In this document: positions 1-5,451 of the stretch, one piece after another | Position numbering within the stretch: position 1 is the stretch's first letter | Layout: each line of letters starts with the position of its first letter | NCBI GenBank assembly: GCA_943357975.1 | Contig: CALRGS010000014.1 | Span: 1-10,743 of the forward strand | Length of the DNA: 10,743 bases | From: Candidatus Nomurabacteria bacterium | GTDB lineage: Bacteria; Patescibacteriota; Minisyncoccia; Phycocordibacterales; UBA1006 | Direction: 5' to 3' | Notes under the pieces: model-generated | Databases searched by the model: none | What the model saw: only the letters and a program-made list of their open reading frames with translations | Told to the model about the DNA's origin: nothing | Position numbers and translations under genes: made by a program

Positions 1-31
1 ATTGAATTTTTTAATCTTTAATTTTTTTAAT

Positions 32-133
32 ATGGAAAATCCTACCGTAAGCCTTATCATGTATGCGTTTGGAATTATAGAACTATTTATTCTTTATCGC
101 TTCATTAGGTTTTTTACCAGGACTCTAGGCTGA
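32..133 (+). CDS. Possible 33-residue membrane microprotein, or the tail of a longer gene
   Basis: An ATG-to-TGA frame encodes a short peptide with one hydrophobic segment (about residues 7-24) followed by a basic tail of the form RFIRFFTR, as expected for a single-pass membrane peptide with its C-terminus inside. The frame stays open upstream to the first base of the window, so this could instead be the C-terminal end of a longer protein. No Shine-Dalgarno sequence is visible, and the upstream DNA is too T-rich to call a promoter safely. A good terminator follows within about 15 bases, which suggests that some transcript ends here. It is the only candidate gene in the window that ends in TGA. 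I do not recognise a family with confidence. Confidence 0.3.
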   Translation: MENPTVSLIMYAFGIIELFILYRFIRFFTRTLG

Positions 134-147
134 GTATTCCTAGGGAA

Positions 148-182
148 CCAATTCATTTTTTACGAAATGAATGGGTTTTTTT
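148..182 (+). terminator. Intrinsic terminator after the first small frame
   Basis: The 8-bp stem ATTCATTT (151-158) pairs with AAATGAAT (165-172) around a 6-base loop. It can be extended by CC/GG pairs across one bulged A. A run of seven T (176-182) follows directly. The hairpin lies 15-20 bases after the TGA of the upstream frame. Confidence 0.8.
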
Positions 183-193
183 ATTTGTAAAAA
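183..193 (+). repeat. Copy 1 of the post-terminator motif ATTTGTAAAAA
   Basis: This 11-base word directly follows the T-run of the terminator. The same word occurs in the same place at 746-756 and 1222-1232. Together with the preceding T-run it can form a weak A/T hairpin (TTTTTA, loop TTTG, TAAAAA). Its role is unknown; it could be an extended terminator tail or an A/T-rich element upstream of the next promoter. Confidence 0.6.
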
Positions 194-212
194 TAAGGGG
201 ATTTGGCGAGAC

Positions 213-241
213 TTGACAAAGAGCTACTAACATGCTAATAT
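213..241 (+). promoter_or_regulatory. Sigma-70-type promoter of the lipoprotein gene
   Basis: A perfect -35 TTGACA (213-218) is followed by a 17-base spacer and the -10 TAATAT (236-241). The -10 is preceded by TGC, giving an extended -10. The predicted start of transcription is near 248. That leaves a leader of about 39 bases with no Shine-Dalgarno sequence and with a run of seven C (276-282) just before the ATG. Confidence 0.8.
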
Positions 242-286
242 CATAGTTAGAATCATCAAAAATTAAATCATTAAACCCCCCCAGCT

Positions 287-703
287 ATGAATAAGTTAAC
301 GGTATCAGTATTAGGAGTTATTTTTTTTCTTACCTCTTGCAACGAAAAGCCTACACCAACAGCCTACGCCCCAGCTGTAACCACAGAAGAACGAGGTGGT
401 TGCGAGAATCTTTCAATTATTGTTGAACCTACTGAAGTGCAAACCCCAGAACAGGTAATCCTTGCAAGTGAGCTTAATTTCGATGAAATGCTTGGACATT
501 ACAAACATACAATATCTGAAGGAGATGCAAAGAGTTTGGGAATAAGCGAAGGCGATGCTTGTATGATACGGATTTGTAAAAATGACACCGGGTCAATAGT
601 AAGAATTATGAAAACAAAGATTCCTGTTACCGACCTGGAGGCGTCTTACAAAATGCGGCTGGATTTCAAAGCTACTGCATTCTGCTACACTCACTATCTC
701 TAA
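287..703 (+). CDS. Small Cys-rich lipoprotein of unknown function
   Basis: The 138-residue product starts with a lipoprotein signal peptide: MNK, a hydrophobic core (residues 5-15), then the lipobox LTSC with Cys18 as the expected lipidated residue. The mature protein would be anchored on the outer face of the membrane. After a Pro/Thr-rich linker (20-35) the domain carries four more Cys (39, 92, 97, 133), enough for two disulfides. The motif ISEGDA occurs twice, ten residues apart (76-81 and 86-91); the second copy sits in a stretch of the form LGISEGDACMIRI, which recalls the LGI-x-x-GD turn of small beta-barrel domains. That resemblance is only suggestive. The gene has its own promoter and terminator and so is a single-gene unit. 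No Shine-Dalgarno sequence precedes the ATG. I cannot assign a function. Confidence 0.8.
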   Translation: MNKLTVSVLGVIFFLTSCNEKPTPTAYAPAVTTEERGGCENLSIIVEPTEVQTPEQVILASELNFDEMLGHYKHTISEGDAKSLGISEGDACMIRICKNDTGSIVRIMKTKIPVTDLEASYKMRLDFKATAFCYTHYL

Positions 704-718
704 AATTTTTTTACAAGG

Positions 719-745
719 AACCTCTCGCTGTTGGGAGGTTTTTTT
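719..745 (+). terminator. Intrinsic terminator after the lipoprotein gene
   Basis: AACCTCTC (719-726) pairs with GGGAGGTT (733-740) in an 8-bp stem that includes one G-T pair, around a 6-base loop. A T-run to 745 follows. It starts 15 bases after the stop codon. Confidence 0.85.
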
Positions 746-756
746 ATTTGTAAAAA
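746..756 (+). repeat. Copy 2 of the post-terminator motif ATTTGTAAAAA
   Basis: This is identical in sequence to 183-193 and again abuts the T-run of a terminator. The flanks are also alike: both copies read TTTTTTT before the motif and a TAAG a few bases after it. Confidence 0.6.
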
Positions 757-771
757 ATTAAGTGATAAAGC

Positions 772-799
772 TTGACGGAGCTAATAATCGTGATACTAT
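772..799 (+). promoter_or_regulatory. Promoter of the three-helix membrane protein gene
   Basis: The -35 TTGACG (772-777, five of six consensus bases) is followed by a 16-base spacer and the -10 TACTAT (794-799), preceded by TGA as an extended -10. The predicted transcript starts near 806, giving a leader of about 17 A-rich bases with no Shine-Dalgarno sequence before the ATG at 823. The layout is very like that of the lipoprotein promoter. Confidence 0.7.
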
Positions 800-822
800 C
801 TTAATAAACTAAAAACAAATTT

Positions 823-1170
823 ATGCTCAACGATTCAGTAGAAGTTACAGGAAATAAATTCCTTGCCCCGTTTAGAGAATTTTGGTACTTGATTTTCATT
901 CTTACAATAATTGTTTGCATTGCGATGTTGTTCTCCTCTCGTGATATCGCAGATACTCTTGAGCACAGTGTACGCATAGTTTTTGTAGTAGGCTGCCTCA
1001 TAAGTGGGGTTTGTGCTTGGAGTAAGGGTAATCATATCCGATACTATGGAGGTATGCCAACCAATATTGGGCGTGATGCGCGTGGGATTGCTCAAGAGTC
1101 AGGCGCGGTGCTTATTATGTTAGGTTTTTTTATTTTAATACTTCCGTATTTAGTCAAATTATGTAGTTAA
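823..1170 (+). CDS. Unrecognised 115-residue membrane protein with three helices
   Basis: The protein has three clear hydrophobic segments at about residues 20-38, 50-66 and 93-112. A short polar N-terminus comes first. The loop between helices 2 and 3 is polar and holds Lys, His, Arg and Tyr residues (68-92), including a GGMPTNIGRDARG stretch. This loop is the most likely conserved or functional part. No family is recognised. The gene has its own promoter and terminator. Overlapping - strand frames exist but have the usual properties of antisense shadows. The ATG at 823 is chosen because it lies a short distance after the promoter and no better start exists. Confidence 0.75.
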   Translation: MLNDSVEVTGNKFLAPFREFWYLIFILTIIVCIAMLFSSRDIADTLEHSVRIVFVVGCLISGVCAWSKGNHIRYYGGMPTNIGRDARGIAQESGAVLIMLGFFILILPYLVKLCS

Positions 1171-1190
1171 TAGTATTGAAAATTGAGTAA

Positions 1191-1220
1191 AAAGTGATCT
1201 TTGTTATAGGGTCACTTTTT
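1191..1220 (+). terminator. Intrinsic terminator between the membrane protein gene and proS
   Basis: AAAGTGATC (1191-1199) pairs with GGTCACTTT (1210-1218), a 9-bp stem with one G-T pair around a 10-base loop. The T-run overlaps the end of the stem (1216-1220). It is weaker than the other terminators here. Confidence 0.7.
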
Positions 1221-1221
1221 C

Positions 1222-1232
1222 ATTTGTAAAAA
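1222..1232 (+). repeat. Copy 3 of the post-terminator motif ATTTGTAAAAA
   Basis: This is the third exact copy of the 11-base word, again 1-2 bases after a terminator T-run. In this copy the TTGTAA inside it could also serve as the -35 box of the proS promoter. Confidence 0.6.
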
Positions 1233-1252
1233 ACTCAATTCTACGGTAAGAT
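1224..1252 (+). promoter_or_regulatory. Weak candidate promoter for proS
   Basis: TTGTAA (1224-1229), a 17-base spacer and TAAGAT (1247-1252) form a sub-consensus promoter with four of six matches in each box. Transcription would start near 1259, only about four bases before the ATG at 1263. This would rule out the upstream ATG at 1251, which overlaps the -10 box. Confidence 0.4.
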
Positions 1253-1262
1253 GCACTTATCT

Positions 1263-2708
1263 ATGACTGATCAAAAAGGATTTGAAAACAAGATTACTCC
1301 TCGCAGTGAAGATTATTCACAATGGTATCTAGACATCATCAAGGCTGCTGATTTGGCAGACTATTCTCCAGTAAAAGGGTGTATGATCATTAAACCCAAT
1401 GGATATTCACTATGGGAACGAGTTCAAGAGGTATTGAATAAAGAATTCAAAAAACATCAAGTTCAGAATGCTTATTTTCCGATGCTTATTCCGGAAAAAC
1501 TTTTGAAACGAGAGGAGGCTCACGTAGAAGGATTTGCTCCAGAAGTTGCTGTAGTAACTCATGCAGGAGGTGCAAAATTAGATGAACCATTGATTCTTCG
1601 TCCTACGTCAGAAACTATTATGTATGAAGTATTCAAGGATTGGATTCATTCATACAGAGACTTGCCATTGAAAATTAATCAGTGGGCAAATGTTATTCGT
1701 TGGGAAATGCGGACCAAGCCGTTTTTACGTACGACAGAATTCCTTTGGCAAGAAGGGCATACTGTTCATAAGGATGAAGCGGAGGCTGATGCCTGCGCAC
1801 GTGAGATGTTAGCGGTGTATGAAAAATTCTTTGCTGATTACATGGCCATCCCTATTCTCGTAGGAGTAAAGAGTGAAAGTGAAAAGTTTGCTGGAGCGTT
1901 GAGAACCTATAGTTGTGAAGCAATGATGCAAGATGGTAAGGCGTTGCAGATTGCGACCTCGCATAACCTTGGAGATAATTTTGCTAAGGCTTTTGATATC
2001 AAATTCTTGAATGAGCAAAATGAAATGGTTTACGGATGGCAGACAAGTTGGGGGCTTTCGACGCGTTCAATTGGGGGACTTATCATGACCCATAGTGATG
2101 ATAAAGGATTTGTGATTCCTCCTATGATGGCTAGTACCCATGTAGTGATCGTTCCTATTATTCCAAAGCCAGAACAAAAAGAATCTATTGAAGAAAAAGC
2201 GCAGTCAGTTGCAGAATTGATCCGCGTAAAAGGGTATAATGTCCATGTGGATACTCGAGACATGCGACATGGTGAGAAATATTTTGAATGGGAGAAAAAA
2301 GGAGTACCCATTCGTATTGAAATTGGTCCAAAGGATATTGAAAATAACTCTGTAGTTGCTGTTCGTCGCGATACAGGAGAAAAAGAACCTGTGGCAATTG
2401 AGCAGTTAGTTGATAAGGTAACAGTTCTCTTGAATGCTATTCAGGTTAACTTACTTGAGCGAGCGAAGTCTATGCGAACTGAAAATACTGTGAGCGTAGA
2501 CACTTGGGATGAATTTAAACAAGCACTTGAGGACAAGAAATTTATTCTTGCGCATTGGGACGGAACAAGTGAGACTGAAAAGATTATCAAGGACGAAACA
2601 GCTGCAACCGTGCGATGTATTCCACTTGATAGTGTAGATGAGGAGGGGGTTTGTATTAAAACAGGGAAGCCTTCACAGCGACGAGTGATATTTGCAAAGT
2701 CTCACTAA
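1263..2708 (+). CDS. proS: Prolyl-tRNA synthetase, archaeal/eukaryotic type
   Basis: This class II synthetase charges tRNA-Pro with proline in the cytoplasm. With the ATG at 1263 the protein has 481 residues. An in-frame ATG at 1251 would add four, but it overlaps the candidate -10 box. Visible landmarks are RPTSET (113-118), motif 2 with RWEMRTKPFLRTTEF (146-160) followed by WQEGHT (162-167), motif 3 with GLSTRSIGG (264-272), an anticodon-binding domain (about 294-400) and a C-terminal domain. Its length and sequence match the short ProRS type of archaea, eukaryotes and Thermus. It lacks the INS editing domain of the longer E. coli type. In the C-terminal domain three of the four zinc Cys known in the Thermus enzyme appear to be lost; only Cys464 remains. 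The usual final Tyr is His481. No Shine-Dalgarno sequence is present. Confidence 0.97.
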   Translation: MTDQKGFENKITPRSEDYSQWYLDIIKAADLADYSPVKGCMIIKPNGYSLWERVQEVLNKEFKKHQVQNAYFPMLIPEKLLKREEAHVEGFAPEVAVVTHAGGAKLDEPLILRPTSETIMYEVFKDWIHSYRDLPLKINQWANVIRWEMRTKPFLRTTEFLWQEGHTVHKDEAEADACAREMLAVYEKFFADYMAIPILVGVKSESEKFAGALRTYSCEAMMQDGKALQIATSHNLGDNFAKAFDIKFLNEQNEMVYGWQTSWGLSTRSIGGLIMTHSDDKGFVIPPMMASTHVVIVPIIPKPEQKESIEEKAQSVAELIRVKGYNVHVDTRDMRHGEKYFEWEKKGVPIRIEIGPKDIENNSVVAVRRDTGEKEPVAIEQLVDKVTVLLNAIQVNLLERAKSMRTENTVSVDTWDEFKQALEDKKFILAHWDGTSETEKIIKDETAATVRCIPLDSVDEEGVCIKTGKPSQRRVIFAKSH

Positions 2709-2724
2709 TTATTTAAGCAAAAAT

Positions 2725-2758
2725 AAAAAAAGCGTTCCGAACTGAGGAACGCTTTTTT
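2725..2758. terminator. Bidirectional terminator between proS and the convergent small membrane gene
   Basis: AGCGTTCC (2731-2738) pairs with GGAACGCT (2746-2753) around a 7-base loop. Six A before and T after extend the stem, so a T-run follows the hairpin on both strands. It therefore serves proS on the + strand and the 64-residue gene on the - strand. Confidence 0.92.
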
Positions 2759-2774
2759 GTTGCTTGCCGTGCAC

Positions 2775-2969
2775 TTAGTTTGATGGGGCCGGGCTCAGTG
2801 TGGCTACTAGTTTAGAAATAAATACCATTACAGCAATCGAACCAATACCAACCAATGTAACAAATAATGGGTTGTCAGGGGAAAGGTTTGCTACCTTAAA
2901 CCCTAAGTACCCTATACTTGCTATGGCAACCATGTGCACACTTATAATATCTTTTTTTGTTGTTTCCAT
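2775..2969 (-). CDS. Small 64-residue membrane protein, helical hairpin, unknown function
   Basis: The product has a short charged start (METTKKD), two hydrophobic segments (about residues 9-28 and 34-57) joined by a turn holding SPDNP (30-34), and a polar tail ending PAPSN. It looks like a two-helix hairpin membrane protein. I recognise no family. The evidence that it is a real gene is its transcription unit: a near-perfect promoter lies about 20 bases upstream of the ATG and a strong bidirectional terminator begins 17 bases after the TAA. The leader has no Shine-Dalgarno sequence. A + strand frame that overlaps it (2800-3009) has no comparable signals and runs into the promoter region. The gene sits between proS and mreB, divergent from mreB, so shared control with mreB is possible. 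Confidence 0.72.
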   Translation of the reverse strand: METTKKDIISVHMVAIASIGYLGFKVANLSPDNPLFVTLVGIGSIAVMVFISKLVATLSPAPSN

Positions 2970-2995
2970 AACTGAACTGTTTTATGTTCTAAAGT

Positions 2996-3025
2996 ATTAT
3001 AGCACGTAGTATTATTCCTTGTCAA
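2996..3025 (-). promoter_or_regulatory. Consensus promoter of the 64-residue membrane protein gene
   Basis: Read on the - strand, this shows a perfect TTGACA (3025-3020), an 18-base spacer and a perfect TATAAT (3001-2996), the latter preceded by TGC as an extended -10. It is the strongest-looking promoter in the window. The predicted start of transcription is near 2989, 20 bases before the ATG. Confidence 0.88.
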
Positions 3026-3058
3026 GAGCTTTCAAACCAAGCCTTAAAATGCTAAACT
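3019..3058 (+). promoter_or_regulatory. mreB promoter region, back to back with the - strand promoter
   Basis: Two overlapping readings are possible. One is an extended -10, TGCTAAACT (3050-3058), with no good -35. The other is TAAAAT (3045-3050) with TTGTCA (3019-3024) at a long 20-base spacing. The TTGTCA box overlaps the TTGACA of the opposite promoter almost completely. With the first reading the mRNA starts about four bases before the mreB ATG. Confidence 0.5.
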
Positions 3059-3068
3059 CGTGGCACTT

Positions 3069-4115
3069 ATGTTCGAGAGTCTCTATAATAAGTTTTCTAA
3101 TGACATTGGAATTGACCTAGGAACTGCCAACACCTTGGTGTATTTGCATGGCCATGGGATTGTCATCAACGAACCCTCTATTGTGGCACTCAACACCAAA
3201 ACGGGTCGTATTGTGGCAGTAGGTGTTGCAGCTAAGGAAATGCTTGGGCGAACTCCTGCGCACATCAAAGCTATTCATCCAGTGGTAGATGGAGTTATTT
3301 CAGACTTCGAAGTGACCGAGGAGATGTTGTCCTACTTGATTACCAAAGCCGAAAAAATTGCTCCGCAATTTTTTCGGCCCCGTGTCGTGGTAGGTGTGCC
3401 TTCTGGAATCACCAACGTAGAACATCGCGCCGTATACGATGCCGCAAAATCTGCCGGTGCTCGTGAGGTGTATATTATCGAGGAACCTATGGCGGCAGCT
3501 ATCGGAATTCGTTTACCCATCAAGGAGCCAGTAGGTTCAATGATTATTGATATTGGAGGAGGAACAACAGACGTGGTAGTGATTTCACTTTCTGGGGTTG
3601 TTCAAGCCAAGAGCTTGAAGCTTGCTGGTGATACGATGAACCAGGATATTATTACGTATTTGAAAAACGAGTTTAAATTGTTAGTAGGAGAAAAAACCGC
3701 AGAAGAAATTAAAATAGTTTTGGGCTCTGCGATTATTGGTGAAAAACTAGAGAGTAAGGTAAAAGGCCGTGACTTGATTACAGGCCTTCCACGTGAAATC
3801 ATGATTACTGATACAGATATTCGTCATGCACTTGCAGATTCAATCACCGCAATTGTTGACGCTGTTCGAGAGGTTTTGGAAACAACCCCTCCAGAAATTA
3901 TGTCAGATGTCATGAATCGAGGAATGTATATTGCCGGAGGAGGAGCATTGATTCGAGGAATTGATAAAGTACTATTCGAGCAATTTAAAATTCCTGTGTA
4001 TATTGCTGATGATCCATTGTCAGCAGTCGCACGTGGATGTGGTATTGTTCTCGAAGATCTTGTAAAATATCGAGACGTACTCATTGGCGATCATGACACA
4101 CTACCACTTCGATAA
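3069..4115 (+). CDS. mreB: Rod-shape actin homologue MreB
   Basis: MreB polymerises on the inner face of the membrane and positions the cell-wall elongation machinery. The 348-residue length is normal for the family. The actin-fold ATP site is intact: phosphate-1 loop DLGTANT (16-22), phosphate-2 loop DIGGGTTDVV (161-170) and adenosine motif AGGGALIRG (289-297). EEPMAAAIG (138-146) is also typical. I chose the ATG at 3069 over the GTG at 3060, because the ATG gives the standard MreB start (MFESLYNKFSNDIGIDLGT) and the GTG lies almost on the -10 box. No Shine-Dalgarno sequence is seen. The end overlaps the start of mreC by 23 bases, so the two are very likely co-translated. Confidence 0.97.
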   Translation: MFESLYNKFSNDIGIDLGTANTLVYLHGHGIVINEPSIVALNTKTGRIVAVGVAAKEMLGRTPAHIKAIHPVVDGVISDFEVTEEMLSYLITKAEKIAPQFFRPRVVVGVPSGITNVEHRAVYDAAKSAGAREVYIIEEPMAAAIGIRLPIKEPVGSMIIDIGGGTTDVVVISLSGVVQAKSLKLAGDTMNQDIITYLKNEFKLLVGEKTAEEIKIVLGSAIIGEKLESKVKGRDLITGLPREIMITDTDIRHALADSITAIVDAVREVLETTPPEIMSDVMNRGMYIAGGGALIRGIDKVLFEQFKIPVYIADDPLSAVARGCGIVLEDLVKYRDVLIGDHDTLPLR

Positions 4116-4884
4116 TCAGATACAGAAAAAAACACACTCACGCAAGAAAGTTTTAGGCGTGAGTTTTGGCGTGATCGTAACGATAGGGGTTGTTATTTTT
4201 GGCATTGCTCCAGTAGTGAGAAATTTTGCACGTGGTCCAGAGTGGTTACAGGTACAAGTTATAGAAACAGAAAGGGCGATAATAACCCGATTGACCCCCA
4301 AGGCTGATATTATTGCGCAAAATACTGATTTAAAAAACCAGATTGAATCTTACAAAGCAGGGCTTTTGGAATTACAAATAGTGCGTGATGAAAATACAAA
4401 ATTACGTACAGAACTTTCCTATATTAAAAATCCAAGCGATGTGGTTGTTGCGAGAATTTTGGCAAAACCTTCGCAGTCGCTATACAATAGTTTGGTTATT
4501 GACCAAGGAAGCAAGGACGGAGTAGTTTTGGGGCAATTAGTAGTTACCCAGGGCACTATTGGACTTGGAAAAATTTCAAGCGTTTCTGCGAACACTGCGA
4601 CCGTAGAATTATTCTCTGGACCACAGTTTGATAGTAACCTGGTTATGAATAATCAGAATATTACAGTACCAGCAAAAGGCAAAGGGGGTGGAAATTTTGA
4701 GATTCACATCCCTCGAGAGATTGTGGTAACGGATGGTGACATTCTCGGCCTCCCTGAACATCCAAGTGTTGCAGTGGGTGTTGTAAAATCTATTATCTTT
4801 GATCCGCGTGATCCATTTCAGACGGTGCTTGCCCGTACGCCGCTTAATTTGCAGGAGCTTAATTTTGTGGAAGTGGTAAAATAA
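4093..4884 (+). CDS. mreC: Rod-shape-determining protein MreC
   Basis: MreC links cytoplasmic MreB to the wall-synthesis enzymes outside the membrane. The 263-residue protein shows the family layout: a basic cytoplasmic N-terminus (QKKTHSRKK, 11-19), one membrane helix (about 20-42), a coiled coil (about 60-110) and two beta-barrel subdomains (about 115-263). The barrel region holds VIDQGSKDGV (135-144) and a Gly-rich GKGGGNFEI (196-204). The start is set at the ATG 4093, inside the end of mreB; an in-frame TTG at 4084 would add three residues. The next gene begins five bases after the stop. mreD, which often follows mreC, is not found in the window. Confidence 0.94.
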   Translation: MTHYHFDNQIQKKTHSRKKVLGVSFGVIVTIGVVIFGIAPVVRNFARGPEWLQVQVIETERAIITRLTPKADIIAQNTDLKNQIESYKAGLLELQIVRDENTKLRTELSYIKNPSDVVVARILAKPSQSLYNSLVIDQGSKDGVVLGQLVVTQGTIGLGKISSVSANTATVELFSGPQFDSNLVMNNQNITVPAKGKGGGNFEIHIPREIVVTDGDILGLPEHPSVAVGVVKSIIFDPRDPFQTVLARTPLNLQELNFVEVVK

Positions 4885-4889
4885 ACTAT

Positions 4890-5423
4890 ATGAAACAAAT
4901 AATTTTAATTCACGGCTCACCGGAACCCGATGAAATAATAACTACACAAGAAGGTGTGACCCCAGGCTGGTTTTACTGGGTACAAGAAAATATATCTAAT
5001 GTTATTATTCCGCCGATGCCACTAGAGGCTGAGGTTGTTTATGAGGATTGGTTAAAAGTTTTTGAAGAGATTAATATATCAGATGAGTCTATTTTAGTTG
5101 GGCATAGTTGCGGAGGAGGATTTGTTTTACGTTACTTATCTGAACATCCTGAAAGACTTTTTAAGAAGGCTATATTGGTTGCACCCTGGCTTGATGTTCA
5201 TCATGAGCTCAGTACTGATTTCATGAAATTTGAAATAGATGAAGGTATTTCTAAAAGGCTTGAAACTCATGTTTTTATTTCATCAGACGATTCAAGCGGG
5301 ATCCTTGATTCGGTTAAATTTATAAAAGAAAAACTTGTTGGTGCTAACTATTATGAATTTAGTAATAGGGAACATTTTTGTGGTAAGAGAGAATTCCCAG
5401 AACTCCTGGAGTTATTGAAATAA
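4890..5423 (+). CDS. Small alpha/beta serine hydrolase (RBBP9/YdeN-like)
   Basis: The 177-residue protein begins with the beta strand and oxyanion turn typical of the fold (MKQIILIHGSPE). It carries the nucleophile elbow GHSCGG (71-76) with Ser73. A likely acid is Asp133 or Asp134 after the strand VFISSDD, and the likely catalytic His is His162 in NREHFCG. Size and motif order fit the short RBBP9/YdeN serine hydrolase family (Pfam Ser_hydrolase), whose substrates are mostly unknown. There is no signal peptide, so it should be cytoplasmic. It lies five bases after mreC with no promoter or Shine-Dalgarno sequence between them, so it is probably the third gene of the mre operon. It looks more AT-rich than mreB, which could mean later addition. 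A specific role in the cell wall is not shown by the sequence. Confidence 0.85.
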   Translation: MKQIILIHGSPEPDEIITTQEGVTPGWFYWVQENISNVIIPPMPLEAEVVYEDWLKVFEEINISDESILVGHSCGGGFVLRYLSEHPERLFKKAILVAPWLDVHHELSTDFMKFEIDEGISKRLETHVFISSDDSSGILDSVKFIKEKLVGANYYEFSNREHFCGKREFPELLELLK

Positions 5424-5451
5424 AAAACTTCCAGCTATCTGGAAGTTTTTT
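5422..5451. terminator. Bidirectional terminator shared by the mre operon and the MFS gene
   Basis: The stem ACTTCCAG (5427-5434) pairs with CTGGAAGT (5439-5446) around the loop CTAT. The A-run before and T-run after are complementary and extend it to 13 bp. The hydrolase TAA (5421-5423) and the MFS TAA (5452-5450 on the - strand) both lie inside its edges. Confidence 0.93.

Noticed and set aside
131..190. Reading the TGA at 131 as an amino acid (recoded stop, as in some CPR lineages)
   Set aside because: Read-through would run across the terminator hairpin, and all long genes here are intact under the standard code.
801..1095. Two - strand frames (66 and 86 codons) opposite the 115-residue membrane protein gene
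   Set aside because: The + strand frame has a promoter, three clean helices and a terminator; the - strand frames have none of these.
2800..3009. A 69-codon + strand frame with a hydrophobic stretch overlapping the 64-residue gene
   Set aside because: It has no promoter signal, runs into the strong - strand promoter and overlaps a frame on the other strand that has both promoter and terminator.
4609..4920. A 103-codon - strand frame across the mreC-hydrolase junction
   Set aside because: It is opposite conserved MreC coding sequence and has no supporting signals.
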